A stretch of DNA of 6,033 nucleotides from Candidatus Aminicenantota bacterium. Its GTDB lineage: Bacteria; Acidobacteriota; Aminicenantia; Aminicenantales; JAFGBC01. A program made the translations under genes and the position numbers. Positions 1 through 6,020 of the stretch are shown here, one piece after another. The stretch covers positions 1-6,033 of the forward strand of contig JAFGBC010000127.1 in the NCBI GenBank assembly GCA_016933355.1, written 5' to 3'. The notes under the pieces were generated by a model. It ran no database searches and was not told the origin of the DNA. It saw only the letters and a program-made list of their open reading frames with translations. Each line of letters starts with the position of its first letter. The stretch's first letter is position 1.

Positions 1-427
1 CTTTTCCTACCGGCGCTCCCGCCTCAAAGACGTCCATGACATCGTCCTGGAGGCCCGCTTCCGGGTCGAGCCGGAGGACCCGGCCGCGATCGGGCGCCGG
101 ATCCGGGATTTCCTGAAGTCCCGGAGCGGAAAGCACCCCTGTCCGGGCACGGCCTGCGCCGGGAGCTATTTCAAGAACCCCGTCCTCTCCGACGGGACGA
201 AGCTGGCCGCCGGCCGGCTCCTGGAGCAGGCCGGCGCCAAAGGCCTCCGGGTTGGGGACGCCGCCGTCTTCGAAGGCCACGCGAACTTTATCATCAACCT
301 GGGGCGGGCGACGGCGCGCGACGTGCGGCGGCTGGCGGCCGAGCTCAAGGAGCGGGTCAGGACGACGTCCGGCGTCGCGCTCGAGGAAGAGGTCGTCTTT
401 CTCCCAGCCGCGACCTCAATGCCCTGA
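1..427 (+). CDS. murB: UDP-N-acetylenolpyruvoylglucosamine reductase (MurB), C-terminal part, 5' end outside the window
   Basis: This is the 3' portion of murB, read in the frame whose first complete codon begins at base 2 and ending at TGA 425-427 (141 residues visible, no start in the window). MurB is the cytoplasmic FAD enzyme that reduces UDP-GlcNAc-enolpyruvate to UDP-MurNAc with NADPH, the step after MurA. Visible family hallmarks, in order, are: FSYRRSRLKD at the left edge; AGSYFKNP, which contains the catalytic serine that protonates the substrate; the C-terminal block LLEQAGAKGLRVGDAAV; GHANFIINLG; and a closing LEEEVVFL, whose glutamate matches the conserved late active-site glutamate. 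The tail PAATSMP after this block is slightly longer than usual. Its last 71 bp overlap the 3' end of the convergent DUF2520 gene. Family identity is firm. The N-terminal FAD-binding domain cannot be assessed. Confidence 0.93.
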   Translation, partial: FSYRRSRLKDVHDIVLEARFRVEPEDPAAIGRRIRDFLKSRSGKHPCPGTACAGSYFKNPVLSDGTKLAAGRLLEQAGAKGLRVGDAAVFEGHANFIINLGRATARDVRRLAAELKERVRTTSGVALEEEVVFLPAATSMP

Positions 428-1265
428 CGCGGTCCGCCGGAAGCCCGCGCCGCTCGGCCAGGTCGAGGGCGGCCCGGCCCAGGGCAACATAGACCTCCCG
501 ATGGCGCGGACTCCCGCGCAAAGCCCGAAGATGGCGGCCGACCGTTTCGGCGTCGCCCCGGACGATCGGTCCGGTCAGCGCCCGCCGCGTGTCAACGGAA
601 TTTACATTCCGTAAAGTTCCTTGCGCGAGGTCGCGCAGGGCGCGGACGGCGTTCCGGTCCTTGATCCCCGCCCGAACGAGCGTCGCCTCGGCCGTATCGA
701 GGAGGACGACGAGATAGTTGGACACTACGGCGCAGGCGGCGTGGAAGGCCTCCTTCTGCTCCGGGCGAAGGCGCAGGGTCCGCCCGCCCAGCGCTTTGAC
801 GATGCGGGCGCCCACGGCCGCGGCCTTCGGGTCGCCTTCCAGGGCGACGCTGACGCCGGCGAAGAGCCGTCCGCTCGCGTCCTTCACCGGAAAGGAGCGA
901 ACGGGATGGAACGAGGCGACGGCCGCTCCCCGCTTGCGCAGCGGGGCCAGGGCCGAAGCCGGGAGCGCGCCGCCGGTATGGAAGACCGCCTTTCCGTCCC
1001 AGCGGGCGGATGAGGCTCCAAGCCGGCGGGCCGCGCCGGCGATCTCGCGGTCGGGAAGACAGAGGAACACGACGTCGCCGCGCTCCGCGGCCGCGCGGAT
1101 GTCGGTGAAAGGCGCCGCCCCGCCGCCGATGAGCCGGGCGCTCTCCCGGGCCGACGCGCTCCGGCGGCAGGCCACGGACGCGACATTCCAGCCGGCGCGG
1201 CGGAGGGCGGCGCCCAGCGACGTCCCCACTCTCCCGGCGCCGAGAACAGCCACGCGCGTCCGCAT
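357..1265 (-). CDS. Rossmann-like / DUF2520 NAD(P)-dependent oxidoreductase
   Basis: This 302-residue protein has the two-part build of the Rossmann-like plus DUF2520 family. An N-terminal dinucleotide-binding fold starts immediately with VAVLGAGRVGTSL (residues 5-17), and DVVFLCLPD (64-72) ends a later strand. The second part carries FHTGGALP (95-102), FHPVRSFP (119-126), the helix KEAFHAACAVVSNYL (171-185) and ALTGPIVRGD (229-238), all typical of the family. The exact reaction is not certain. Relatives resemble pyrroline-5-carboxylate and ketopantoate reductases, and from memory the alternative ketopantoate reductase PanG belongs to this group, so pantothenate synthesis is a possibility. 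I chose ATG at 1265, which shares one base with the yacP stop (TGATG). A TTG one codon upstream (1268) is an alternative. The last roughly 20 residues are arginine-rich and are encoded opposite the end of murB. Confidence 0.88.
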   Translation of the reverse strand: MRTRVAVLGAGRVGTSLGAALRRAGWNVASVACRRSASARESARLIGGGAAPFTDIRAAAERGDVVFLCLPDREIAGAARRLGASSARWDGKAVFHTGGALPASALAPLRKRGAAVASFHPVRSFPVKDASGRLFAGVSVALEGDPKAAAVGARIVKALGGRTLRLRPEQKEAFHAACAVVSNYLVVLLDTAEATLVRAGIKDRNAVRALRDLAQGTLRNVNSVDTRRALTGPIVRGDAETVGRHLRALRGSPRHREVYVALGRAALDLAERRGLPADRVRALRSRLGERRPLPRARRRTSS

Positions 1266-1750
1266 CAACGGGCGTCCTTGAACACGTCGAGCCAGAGCCG
1301 GAGGTCGAGGCCGCTGGGGGGCTTGGTCTCCGGCTTGCGCGAGGCGCGCGCGCGATGGAAGTCCCGTAGGACGCCGCGGAGCTCGCGGGCGAACGCGGCG
1401 CAGGCCGAGACCCGCGCCCCGCGCCGTCGTCCGTATGCGGAGAGCTCGCGGTCCGAGGTCACCAAAACGACGTCCCGGTTGTCCCTCCGCCCGTCGAGGA
1501 TGTCCCGGATGAGGTCGTCGGCGGGACAGCCATCGGGCGGGAACAGGATGGACAGCGTCCGCAGGCCGGGCGAGGGCGGCGGCGTCTCGAGCGCCGCGTC
1601 GGCCGGGCCGTCGAAAACGAGGATCACGCGAGCCCGGGTCTGGCGCTGGAAGAGGGAGAGGCGGCGGGCCAGGTCCATCTTCTCCGCGGGGTCGCGAACC
1701 GAGCGGCCGGCGCGGCCCAGGACGTTGCTGCCGTCGACGATGTAGGACAT
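1265..1750 (-). CDS. yacP: NYN-domain ribonuclease of the YacP/Rae1 family
   Basis: This 161-residue protein has the PIN-like NYN fold of YacP proteins. It starts with MSYIVDGSNVLG (D6 and N9 in the metal site), then VILVFDGPAD (D47 ends the second acidic strand), CPADDLIRDIL (D78, D79) and VVLVTSDREL (D100), followed by the helical C-terminal segment usual in the family. The acidic residues expected to hold a divalent metal are all present. In Bacillus subtilis the homologue Rae1 is an endoribonuclease that cuts mRNA on the ribosome; the same role here is inferred from homology. Length is close to the family's (about 170 residues). No Shine-Dalgarno sequence is visible before ATG 1750; the upstream bases are C-rich. 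It lies 31 bp after the restored HIT stop and overlaps the next gene by one base, which suggests translation coupled to its neighbours. Confidence 0.88.
   Translation of the reverse strand: MSYIVDGSNVLGRAGRSVRDPAEKMDLARRLSLFQRQTRARVILVFDGPADAALETPPPSPGLRTLSILFPPDGCPADDLIRDILDGRRDNRDVVLVTSDRELSAYGRRRGARVSACAAFARELRGVLRDFHRARASRKPETKPPSGLDLRLWLDVFKDAR
1275..1279 (-). promoter_or_regulatory. Candidate ribosome-binding site for the DUF2520 gene, inside the end of yacP
   Basis: AAGGA on the minus strand lies nine bases before ATG 1265 and six bases before the alternative TTG 1268. It sits within the final codons of yacP. The spacing allows either start, so it does not settle the choice; ATG was preferred because it is the stronger initiator and forms the common TGATG stop-start overlap. 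Confidence 0.5.
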
Positions 1751-1781
1751 CAGACGCGCGGGAGCGGGAGGGGACGCCGGA

Positions 1782-2125
1782 TCATCCGGGCGGCCAGGTC
1801 ATCCGCCGGCCGCCGAGGAGATGGAAGTGGATGTGGAAGACCTCCTGCCCGAGTCCCGGCCCGTGTTGAGGACGATCCGGTAGCCCGAGGAGGAGATTCC
1901 CCGTTCGCGGGCGATCGCGCGCGCCGCCAGCAGGACTTCGGCGAGGAGCGATCCCCCGTCCTCCGGGAACTCCTCGAGCGAAGCATAATGCTCCCGGGGG
2001 ATGATCAGGATATGGTGGGGCGCCTGGGGGCGGATGTCCTCGAAGGCGAGGACCCGCTCGCTCCGGTAGACGATCCGGGCCGGAATCTCGCCCGCGGCGA
2101 TTTTGCAGAAGAGACAGGCCTCCAT
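1782..2125 (-). pseudogene. HIT-family (HinT-like) nucleotide hydrolase, interrupted by a one-base frameshift
   Basis: HinT-like proteins are small cytoplasmic hydrolases that act on AMP-lysine and other purine phosphoramidates. Residues 1-93 match the family well: MEACLFCKIAAGEIPA with zinc-type cysteines C4 and C7, VLAFEDIRPQAPHHILIIP, H46, then GYRIVLNTG. The reading frame then runs through R-R-S-S-T-S-T-S and stops at 1799, without the histidine triad. Read one base earlier, the same DNA gives QEVFHIHFHLLGG followed by RRMTWPPG and a TGA at 1784-1782, exactly the expected ending, for a 114-residue protein. One base therefore appears to be missing at about 1848-1863, most simply a G from the run complementary to CCC at 1848-1850, or a C/G slightly upstream. 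Both halves look otherwise intact, so this is either a sequencing or assembly error or a very recent mutation. The start has an excellent AAGGAGGA ribosome site. Confidence 0.85.
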
Positions 2126-2130
2126 GCCGG

Positions 2131-2138
2131 TCCTCCTT
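2131..2138 (-). promoter_or_regulatory. Ribosome-binding site of the HIT gene, overlapping the murA stop codon
   Basis: On the minus strand the sequence reads TAAGGAGGACCGGCATG. AAGGAGGA is a near-perfect Shine-Dalgarno sequence five bases before ATG 2125. The TAA that ends murA (2139-2137) supplies its first bases, so ribosomes finishing murA stop on the site where HIT translation begins. This supports the chosen HIT start and implies that murA and HIT share a transcript. Confidence 0.85.
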
Positions 2139-3405
2139 ATTTCCTGTCCGAGATCCGCTCGATCCGGGCGCCCAGGGCCTTGAGCTTATCCTCGATCCGC
2201 TCGTAGCCCCGGTCGAGGTGCTCGGCCTCGTTGATGACGGTCTCGCCGCTCGCGACCAGGCCGGCCAGGACGAGGCAGGCCGAGGCCCGGAGGTCGGTGG
2301 CGATCGTTTCGGCGCCGCTCAGGAGCGTCTTGCCCCGGACGACGGCCTTGTCGCCGGCGACCTCGATGTTGGCGCCGAGCCGGAGCAGCTCGTTGACGTG
2401 GCCGAAGCGGCGGTCGAAGATCGTCTCGGTGATGATGGATGTCCCCTCGGCCTGGGTCATCATGGCCATGAACTGGGCCTGCATATCGGTCGGGAAGCCG
2501 GGATAGGGCGAGGTCGTGATGTCCTGGGGCCTGATGACCGGGCCGGCGACGATATGGAGGCCGTCGCTCCCGGCCGGGTCGATCGCGATCCCCGAGAAGC
2601 GAAGCCGCTCGATGACCGTCGTCATGTGGTCGGGCCGGACGCCGGTCAGGACGAGGTCGCCCCGGGTCATGCCCCCGGCCGCCAGGAACGTCCCGGCCTC
2701 GATCCGGTCGGGGATGATGTCGTGGAAGGCGCCGCCCAGCTCGGCGACGCCGGAGATCCGAATCATTTCCTCGCCGATACCCTCGATCCGGGCGCCCATC
2801 TTGACGAGCAGGACGCACAGGTCGCTGACCTCGGGCTCGACGGCGCAGTTGCTCAGGACGGTCTTGCCCTCGGCCAGAGTGGCCGCCATGACGAGGTTCT
2901 CGGTCCCGGTCACGGTCTTCTTCTCGAAGGCGATCTCGGCGCCGCGCAGGCGGTCGGCCGAAGCCCGGATGTAGCCGTGCTCGAGGCTGATCGTCGCCCC
3001 CAGCCGCTGAAGGCCGTTGATGTGAAGGTCGATCGGCCGCGACCCGATGGCGCAGCCGCCGGGCAGAGCGACGACGGCCTTGCCGTGGCGGGCCAGCAGG
3101 GGGCCGAGGACGAGGATCGAGGCGCGCATGGCCCGGACCAGGGCGTAAGCGGCCTCGTCCGAGGACAAGTCCCGGACCCGGAGGCTCAGGGTGTTGGCGG
3201 CCAGGTCGCCGACGGCGCCCATCTCCCGGACGAGATCGAGGAAGGTGAAGACGTCCTTGACCCGGGGGACGTTCCCGAGGCGGACCTCCTCGCTGGTCAG
3301 GAGCGAGGCGGCGATGGCGGGCAGGACGGCGTTCTTGGCGCCGCCGATCCGGACTTCGCCCTTGAGCCGGAGCGCGTGGTCCCCCTGAATCCGGATTTTG
3401 TCCAT
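2137..3405 (-). CDS. murA: UDP-N-acetylglucosamine 1-carboxyvinyltransferase (MurA)
   Basis: MurA catalyses the first committed step of peptidoglycan synthesis, moving enolpyruvate from PEP onto UDP-GlcNAc in the cytoplasm. The 422-residue length is standard. Active-site features are all present: the N-terminal GGAKNAVLP with K24 (equivalent to E. coli K22); the flexible loop LPGGCAIGSRP with catalytic C118 (equivalent to C115) and R123 (R120); SPYPGFPTDMQAQ with general base D307 (D305); DLRASACLVLAG with R373; and HLDRGYERIEDKL with R399 (R397). The loop residue is cysteine rather than aspartate, so sensitivity to fosfomycin at the target is expected. The start ATG 3405 gives the canonical MDKIRIQG opening. 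The frame stays open far upstream, but that part lies opposite no MurA homology and overlaps the PLP enzyme gene. No Shine-Dalgarno sequence lies at normal distance; GGGAGG is 22 bases away. Confidence 0.97.
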   Translation of the reverse strand: MDKIRIQGDHALRLKGEVRIGGAKNAVLPAIAASLLTSEEVRLGNVPRVKDVFTFLDLVREMGAVGDLAANTLSLRVRDLSSDEAAYALVRAMRASILVLGPLLARHGKAVVALPGGCAIGSRPIDLHINGLQRLGATISLEHGYIRASADRLRGAEIAFEKKTVTGTENLVMAATLAEGKTVLSNCAVEPEVSDLCVLLVKMGARIEGIGEEMIRISGVAELGGAFHDIIPDRIEAGTFLAAGGMTRGDLVLTGVRPDHMTTVIERLRFSGIAIDPAGSDGLHIVAGPVIRPQDITTSPYPGFPTDMQAQFMAMMTQAEGTSIITETIFDRRFGHVNELLRLGANIEVAGDKAVVRGKTLLSGAETIATDLRASACLVLAGLVASGETVINEAEHLDRGYERIEDKLKALGARIERISDRK

Positions 3406-3414
3406 GGCGGGGCC

Positions 3415-3443
3415 ATTGTAGATGAAGCCTCCCGAAAATTCAA
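3415..3443 (-). promoter_or_regulatory. Candidate sigma70-type promoter for murA and downstream genes, possibly leaderless
   Basis: In the 53-bp gap before murA the minus strand reads TTGAAT (3443-3438), a 17-base spacer, then TACAAT (3420-3415). The -10 matches the consensus at 5 of 6 positions, the -35 at 4 of 6, and the spacing is optimal. The patch is unusually AT-rich for this DNA. The -10 ends nine bases before ATG 3405, so transcription would begin within about three bases of the start codon. That fits the lack of a usable Shine-Dalgarno sequence. Seen by eye only; no scoring was possible. Confidence 0.5.
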
Positions 3444-3458
3444 CCGAACCGGCCGGCC

Positions 3459-4865
3459 TCAGAGCGCGGCCAGCGCCTGGTCGAGGTCGGCCATGACGTC
3501 GTCGGGATGCTCGGCGCCGACGCAGAGCCGGATGAGCTGGGGCGGGATGTCGGCCAGCCGCCGCGCCTCCTCCCCCTGCTGCTGGTGGGTCGAGATGGCC
3601 GGGATGGTCGCGACGCTCTTGATCCGGCCCAGGTCGGTGGCCCGGTAGATCATCCGGAATCGGTCGAAGACCTTGCGGGCGTTCTCGGGAGGGCCGTCGA
3701 CGCGAAAGCCCATCAAGTGCCCGTAGCGGTTGACTTCGTTCCCCGTCCCGTCGTCGGAATCGACGAGCTTCATGTGGGTTCCGGCGATGCCGTGAAGGGG
3801 ATGGTCCGGCAGGCCGAGATAGTCGACCTGGTAGACCCGCGGGTGCGTCCGCAGGAACTCGGCGACCTTCTGGCAGTTGAGGCTGACGAGGTCCATCTTG
3901 GAGCGGAGCGTCCGGAGGTCGTTCGAAACGAGGAACGCGTTGAGGGGCGACGGCGCGGCCCCGCTGTCCCGGTAGGGATAGAGCTTGACGTACTGGGCGA
4001 AGTCTTCTCGGAACAGGGGGTTGTCGCGGCCCAGCTTGGTGACGATCGGCTTGCGGCTGACGAGGGCGCCGGCGACGGCCGACCCGCCCATCGTGGCGGA
4101 CTTGGTCAGGGATTGGACGACGATGTCGGCGCCGTGGGCCAGGGGCCGCATCAGGGCCGGGGTCGCGCAGGTCGCGTCGACGATGAGGGGAATCTCCCAG
4201 CGATGGGCGAGGCCGGCCAGGGCCTTGAGGTCGGCGAAGGACTGCTGGGGATTGCTGGGAGCCTCCATGAACAGGAAGCGCGTGTCCTCGTCGACCCGGG
4301 CCGCCCACTCCCCGATATCCGAAGGCTGGAGAACCCATCGGCATTCGACGCCGCGCTCCCCCATGAGGCGGACCGAGAAATGCTGGAAAGTGCCTCCGTA
4401 GACCTGGATCGAGGAGACGAAGTTGACGCGTTGGGAGCCGCCCTCCGGCCGGATGACGAAGGGGTCGGTCGCCAGGACGATGGCCGCCAAGCCCGACGCC
4501 GTGACGCAGCACGAGGTGTCCAGGCCGGTCCCGTAGCCTTCGAGTAGGGCCAGCGTTTCTTCCAGGTAGGTCGTCGTCGGGTTCGCGATCCGGGTGTAGC
4601 ACCAGGTCGGAATCAAATAGGCGAGGGCGGCTTCGAGCTCGGCGGCGTCGCGGTACGCCTGCGACGTCGAGAAATAGACGGGTTCGATGATCGCGCCCTG
4701 GTTCAGCCGGAGGGCTTCCTCGACCGTGTACAGGCCGTGGACGGCCAGGGTGTCGAACTTCATCGTCCGGGCGCGGGCCAAGACGGCCGCCCGCTCGGCG
4801 AGGAGGATTTTGGCCCGGTCGATGTACGCCTGGACATCGGGACCGTAGGTCGGCTGATCGCTCAT
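3459..4865 (-). CDS. PLP-dependent Cys/Met metabolism enzyme, O-acetylhomoserine sulfhydrylase-like
   Basis: This 468-residue protein belongs to the trans-sulfuration (Cys/Met metabolism) PLP enzymes of fold type I. Visible landmarks are YTRIANPTT (90-98), where Y90 and R92 correspond to residues that contact the cofactor phosphate of the partner subunit; SGLAAI (124-129); VYGGTF (155-160); EAPSNP (201-206); IVDATCATP with D230 to the pyridine nitrogen; and SLTKSATMGG, with K255 as the Schiff-base lysine. The C-terminal STHQQQ and LIRLCVGAEHPDDVMADLDQAL match O-acetylhomoserine sulfhydrylases best, so the likely reaction is O-acetylhomoserine plus sulfide to homocysteine. Cystathionine gamma-synthase or a lyase cannot be excluded. 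About 35 extra N-terminal residues precede FDTLAVHGLY, and a polar insertion (368-381) makes it somewhat longer than usual. It follows hom by 61 bp, consistent with a methionine route. AGAGG precedes ATG 4865. Confidence 0.88.
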   Translation of the reverse strand: MSDQPTYGPDVQAYIDRAKILLAERAAVLARARTMKFDTLAVHGLYTVEEALRLNQGAIIEPVYFSTSQAYRDAAELEAALAYLIPTWCYTRIANPTTTYLEETLALLEGYGTGLDTSCCVTASGLAAIVLATDPFVIRPEGGSQRVNFVSSIQVYGGTFQHFSVRLMGERGVECRWVLQPSDIGEWAARVDEDTRFLFMEAPSNPQQSFADLKALAGLAHRWEIPLIVDATCATPALMRPLAHGADIVVQSLTKSATMGGSAVAGALVSRKPIVTKLGRDNPLFREDFAQYVKLYPYRDSGAAPSPLNAFLVSNDLRTLRSKMDLVSLNCQKVAEFLRTHPRVYQVDYLGLPDHPLHGIAGTHMKLVDSDDGTGNEVNRYGHLMGFRVDGPPENARKVFDRFRMIYRATDLGRIKSVATIPAISTHQQQGEEARRLADIPPQLIRLCVGAEHPDDVMADLDQALAAL

Positions 4866-4926
4866 GGTGCCTCTATAGCCGGCGGCCGCGGAACGCGGAC
4901 GGGGCGTCTTTCCCCCGGCCGGCCCG

Positions 4927-5973
4927 CTAATCGGCCTGGCTGCGGTGGATGGCCAGCAGGTCGGATAGGATGGAAAAGCCCGTTTCGATCCGACCCGCCC
5001 CCGCGCCCTGTATAGTGACTTTTCCCATCAAATCGGTGTCGAAGGTCAGGGCGTTCTGGGCGCCCATGATGCCGGCCAGGGGGTCGGTCAGGGGGAGCTT
5101 GCGGGGCGCGACCGATGCCGCGACCTTTCCGCCCTCCTTGGCCGCGCGGCCGATGAGCTTGTAGCGGAAGCCCTGGGCCTTGGCCTCCTTGACCATGTCG
5201 CGGGTGATGGCGCTGATCCCCTCCCGCTTGACGTCGGCCGGCGCGACCGAGCCGCCCAGGAGCACGTTGGAGAGAATGACGACCTTGCCGGCCGCGTCGA
5301 AGCCCTCGACGTCGGCGGTCGGGTCGGCCTCGGCGTATCCTAGCTTCTGGGCGAGCTTGAGGGCTTCTCCGTAGTCCATGTCGTCCAGCTCCATCTTGGA
5401 CAGGATGAAGTTCGTCGTGCCGTTGAGGATGCCCAGGACCTCGCGGACCTCGTTTCCGGCCAGCCCGGACTCGGCGAGATGGAAGACGGGCGTCCCGCTC
5501 ATGACGGTGCCCTCGATCCGGAACTGGACCCCGTGGACGCGGGCCAGGCTCTTGAGCGCGGCATAGTGGAGGGCGGCCGGGCCCTTGTTCGAGGTCGCGA
5601 CGTTCTTCCCGGTCTGGAGGGCCTTCTTGATGTAGCTCGTGGCCGGCTCTCCGGTCTGGATGTCCGTGTAGGTCATCTCGGCGATCATGTCGGCGCCGCA
5701 GCGTTCGATCATCTCGAGGGGGTCCGGCGTGTCGGCCGGACCCTTTCCGCCCGGGTAGGCGTCGAGGGTCTTCCCGGCGCCGAGCACGGTCAGGACGGCC
5801 TTGATGTCCACGCCGTCAGGGGCCAGGACCGAGCCCTTGAGCTTGTCGCTGATCGCGACGACCTTGGCTTCGAAACCGTGCTTGTCGCGGAGCTCGGCCG
5901 CTTTCCGGTCCAGGATTTCGAGCAGGCCCTGTCCGACCGTGCCGCAGCCGACGAGTCCGATCTTATGCGTCAT
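4927..5973 (-). CDS. hom: Homoserine dehydrogenase, short form without ACT domain
   Basis: This enzyme reduces L-aspartate 4-semialdehyde to L-homoserine with NAD(P)H, at the branch towards methionine and threonine. The 348 residues contain the Rossmann motif IGLVGCGTVGQG (5-16), NVATSNKGP (124-132), FRIEGTVMSGTP (151-162), the family signature GILNGTTNFIL (181-191), and GYAEADPTADVEGFDAAGK (212-230). In the last motif E215, D221, D226 and K230 match the yeast substrate and catalytic residues E208, D214, D219 and K223. The protein ends after the catalytic domain near ILSDLL. There is no C-terminal ACT domain of the kind found in the roughly 430-residue bacterial enzymes, so threonine feedback through that domain is not expected. 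I chose ATG 5973 because GGGAGGA lies six bases upstream and MTHKIGLVG starts right at the fold. A TTG at 6009 in the same frame would add 12 unsupported residues. Confidence 0.96.
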   Translation of the reverse strand: MTHKIGLVGCGTVGQGLLEILDRKAAELRDKHGFEAKVVAISDKLKGSVLAPDGVDIKAVLTVLGAGKTLDAYPGGKGPADTPDPLEMIERCGADMIAEMTYTDIQTGEPATSYIKKALQTGKNVATSNKGPAALHYAALKSLARVHGVQFRIEGTVMSGTPVFHLAESGLAGNEVREVLGILNGTTNFILSKMELDDMDYGEALKLAQKLGYAEADPTADVEGFDAAGKVVILSNVLLGGSVAPADVKREGISAITRDMVKEAKAQGFRYKLIGRAAKEGGKVAASVAPRKLPLTDPLAGIMGAQNALTFDTDLMGKVTIQGAGAGRIETGFSILSDLLAIHRSQAD

Positions 5974-5979
5974 GGCGCG

Positions 5980-5986
5980 TCCTCCC
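5980..5986 (-). promoter_or_regulatory. Ribosome-binding site of hom
   Basis: GGGAGGA on the minus strand lies six bases before ATG 5973. It decides the start of hom in favour of this ATG over the upstream in-frame TTG at 6009. Confidence 0.8.
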
Positions 5987-6011
5987 TCAGCGGATTTGAC
6001 CAGGCGCAAAA

Positions 6012-6020
6012 ACTATAGCA
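6012..6020 (-). promoter_or_regulatory. Candidate extended -10 element upstream of hom
   Basis: The minus strand reads TGCTATAGT followed by TTTT, an extended -10 (TGnTATAGT, 5 of 6 to TATAAT) in the only AT-rich patch before hom. Transcription would start near 6005 and give a leader of roughly 30 bases containing the hom ribosome-binding site. The expected -35 position (about 6035-6040) lies beyond the window edge, so the call is partial. Confidence 0.4.

Noticed and set aside
252..614. Plus-strand open frame of 120 codons across the end of murB
   Set aside because: It is out of frame with murB, whose conserved motifs lie in the frame ending at 427, and it shows no family features.
1750..1986. 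Minus-strand open frame of 78 codons across the HIT gene, ending in a TGATG overlap with yacP
   Set aside because: It is neither of the two frames that carry HIT homology, and its sequence is arginine/proline/serine shadow. The stop-start overlap with yacP appears accidental.
3406..3458. Possible intrinsic terminator after the PLP enzyme (GGCCGGCC followed later by TTTT)
   Set aside because: The palindrome is only a few base pairs, has no proper loop and is not directly followed by the T-run. The region reads better as a promoter.
2218..3648. Long plus-strand open frame (476 codons) opposite murA
   Set aside because: It is rich in D, G, V and A, has no recognisable domain, and exactly mirrors murA codons. 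High GC with G/C third positions keeps antisense frames free of stops.
3507..4547. Plus-strand open frame (346 codons) opposite the PLP enzyme gene
   Set aside because: Same antisense shadow effect; composition lacks domain-like hydrophobic patterning and the minus-strand gene has strong family motifs.
2137..4602. An open frame of 821 codons that looks like a large N-terminal extension or fusion to MurA
   Set aside because: Residues before MDKIRIQG are proline/arginine-rich low-complexity shadow of the PLP enzyme gene on the same strand in another frame. MurA is complete at its usual 422 residues.
4881..4926. Short hairpin CCGCG-TTC-CGCGG in the hom-PLP gene gap
   Set aside because: A five-base-pair stem in GC-rich DNA is expected by chance, and no T-run follows. 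I see no riboswitch-like structure in this 61-bp gap.
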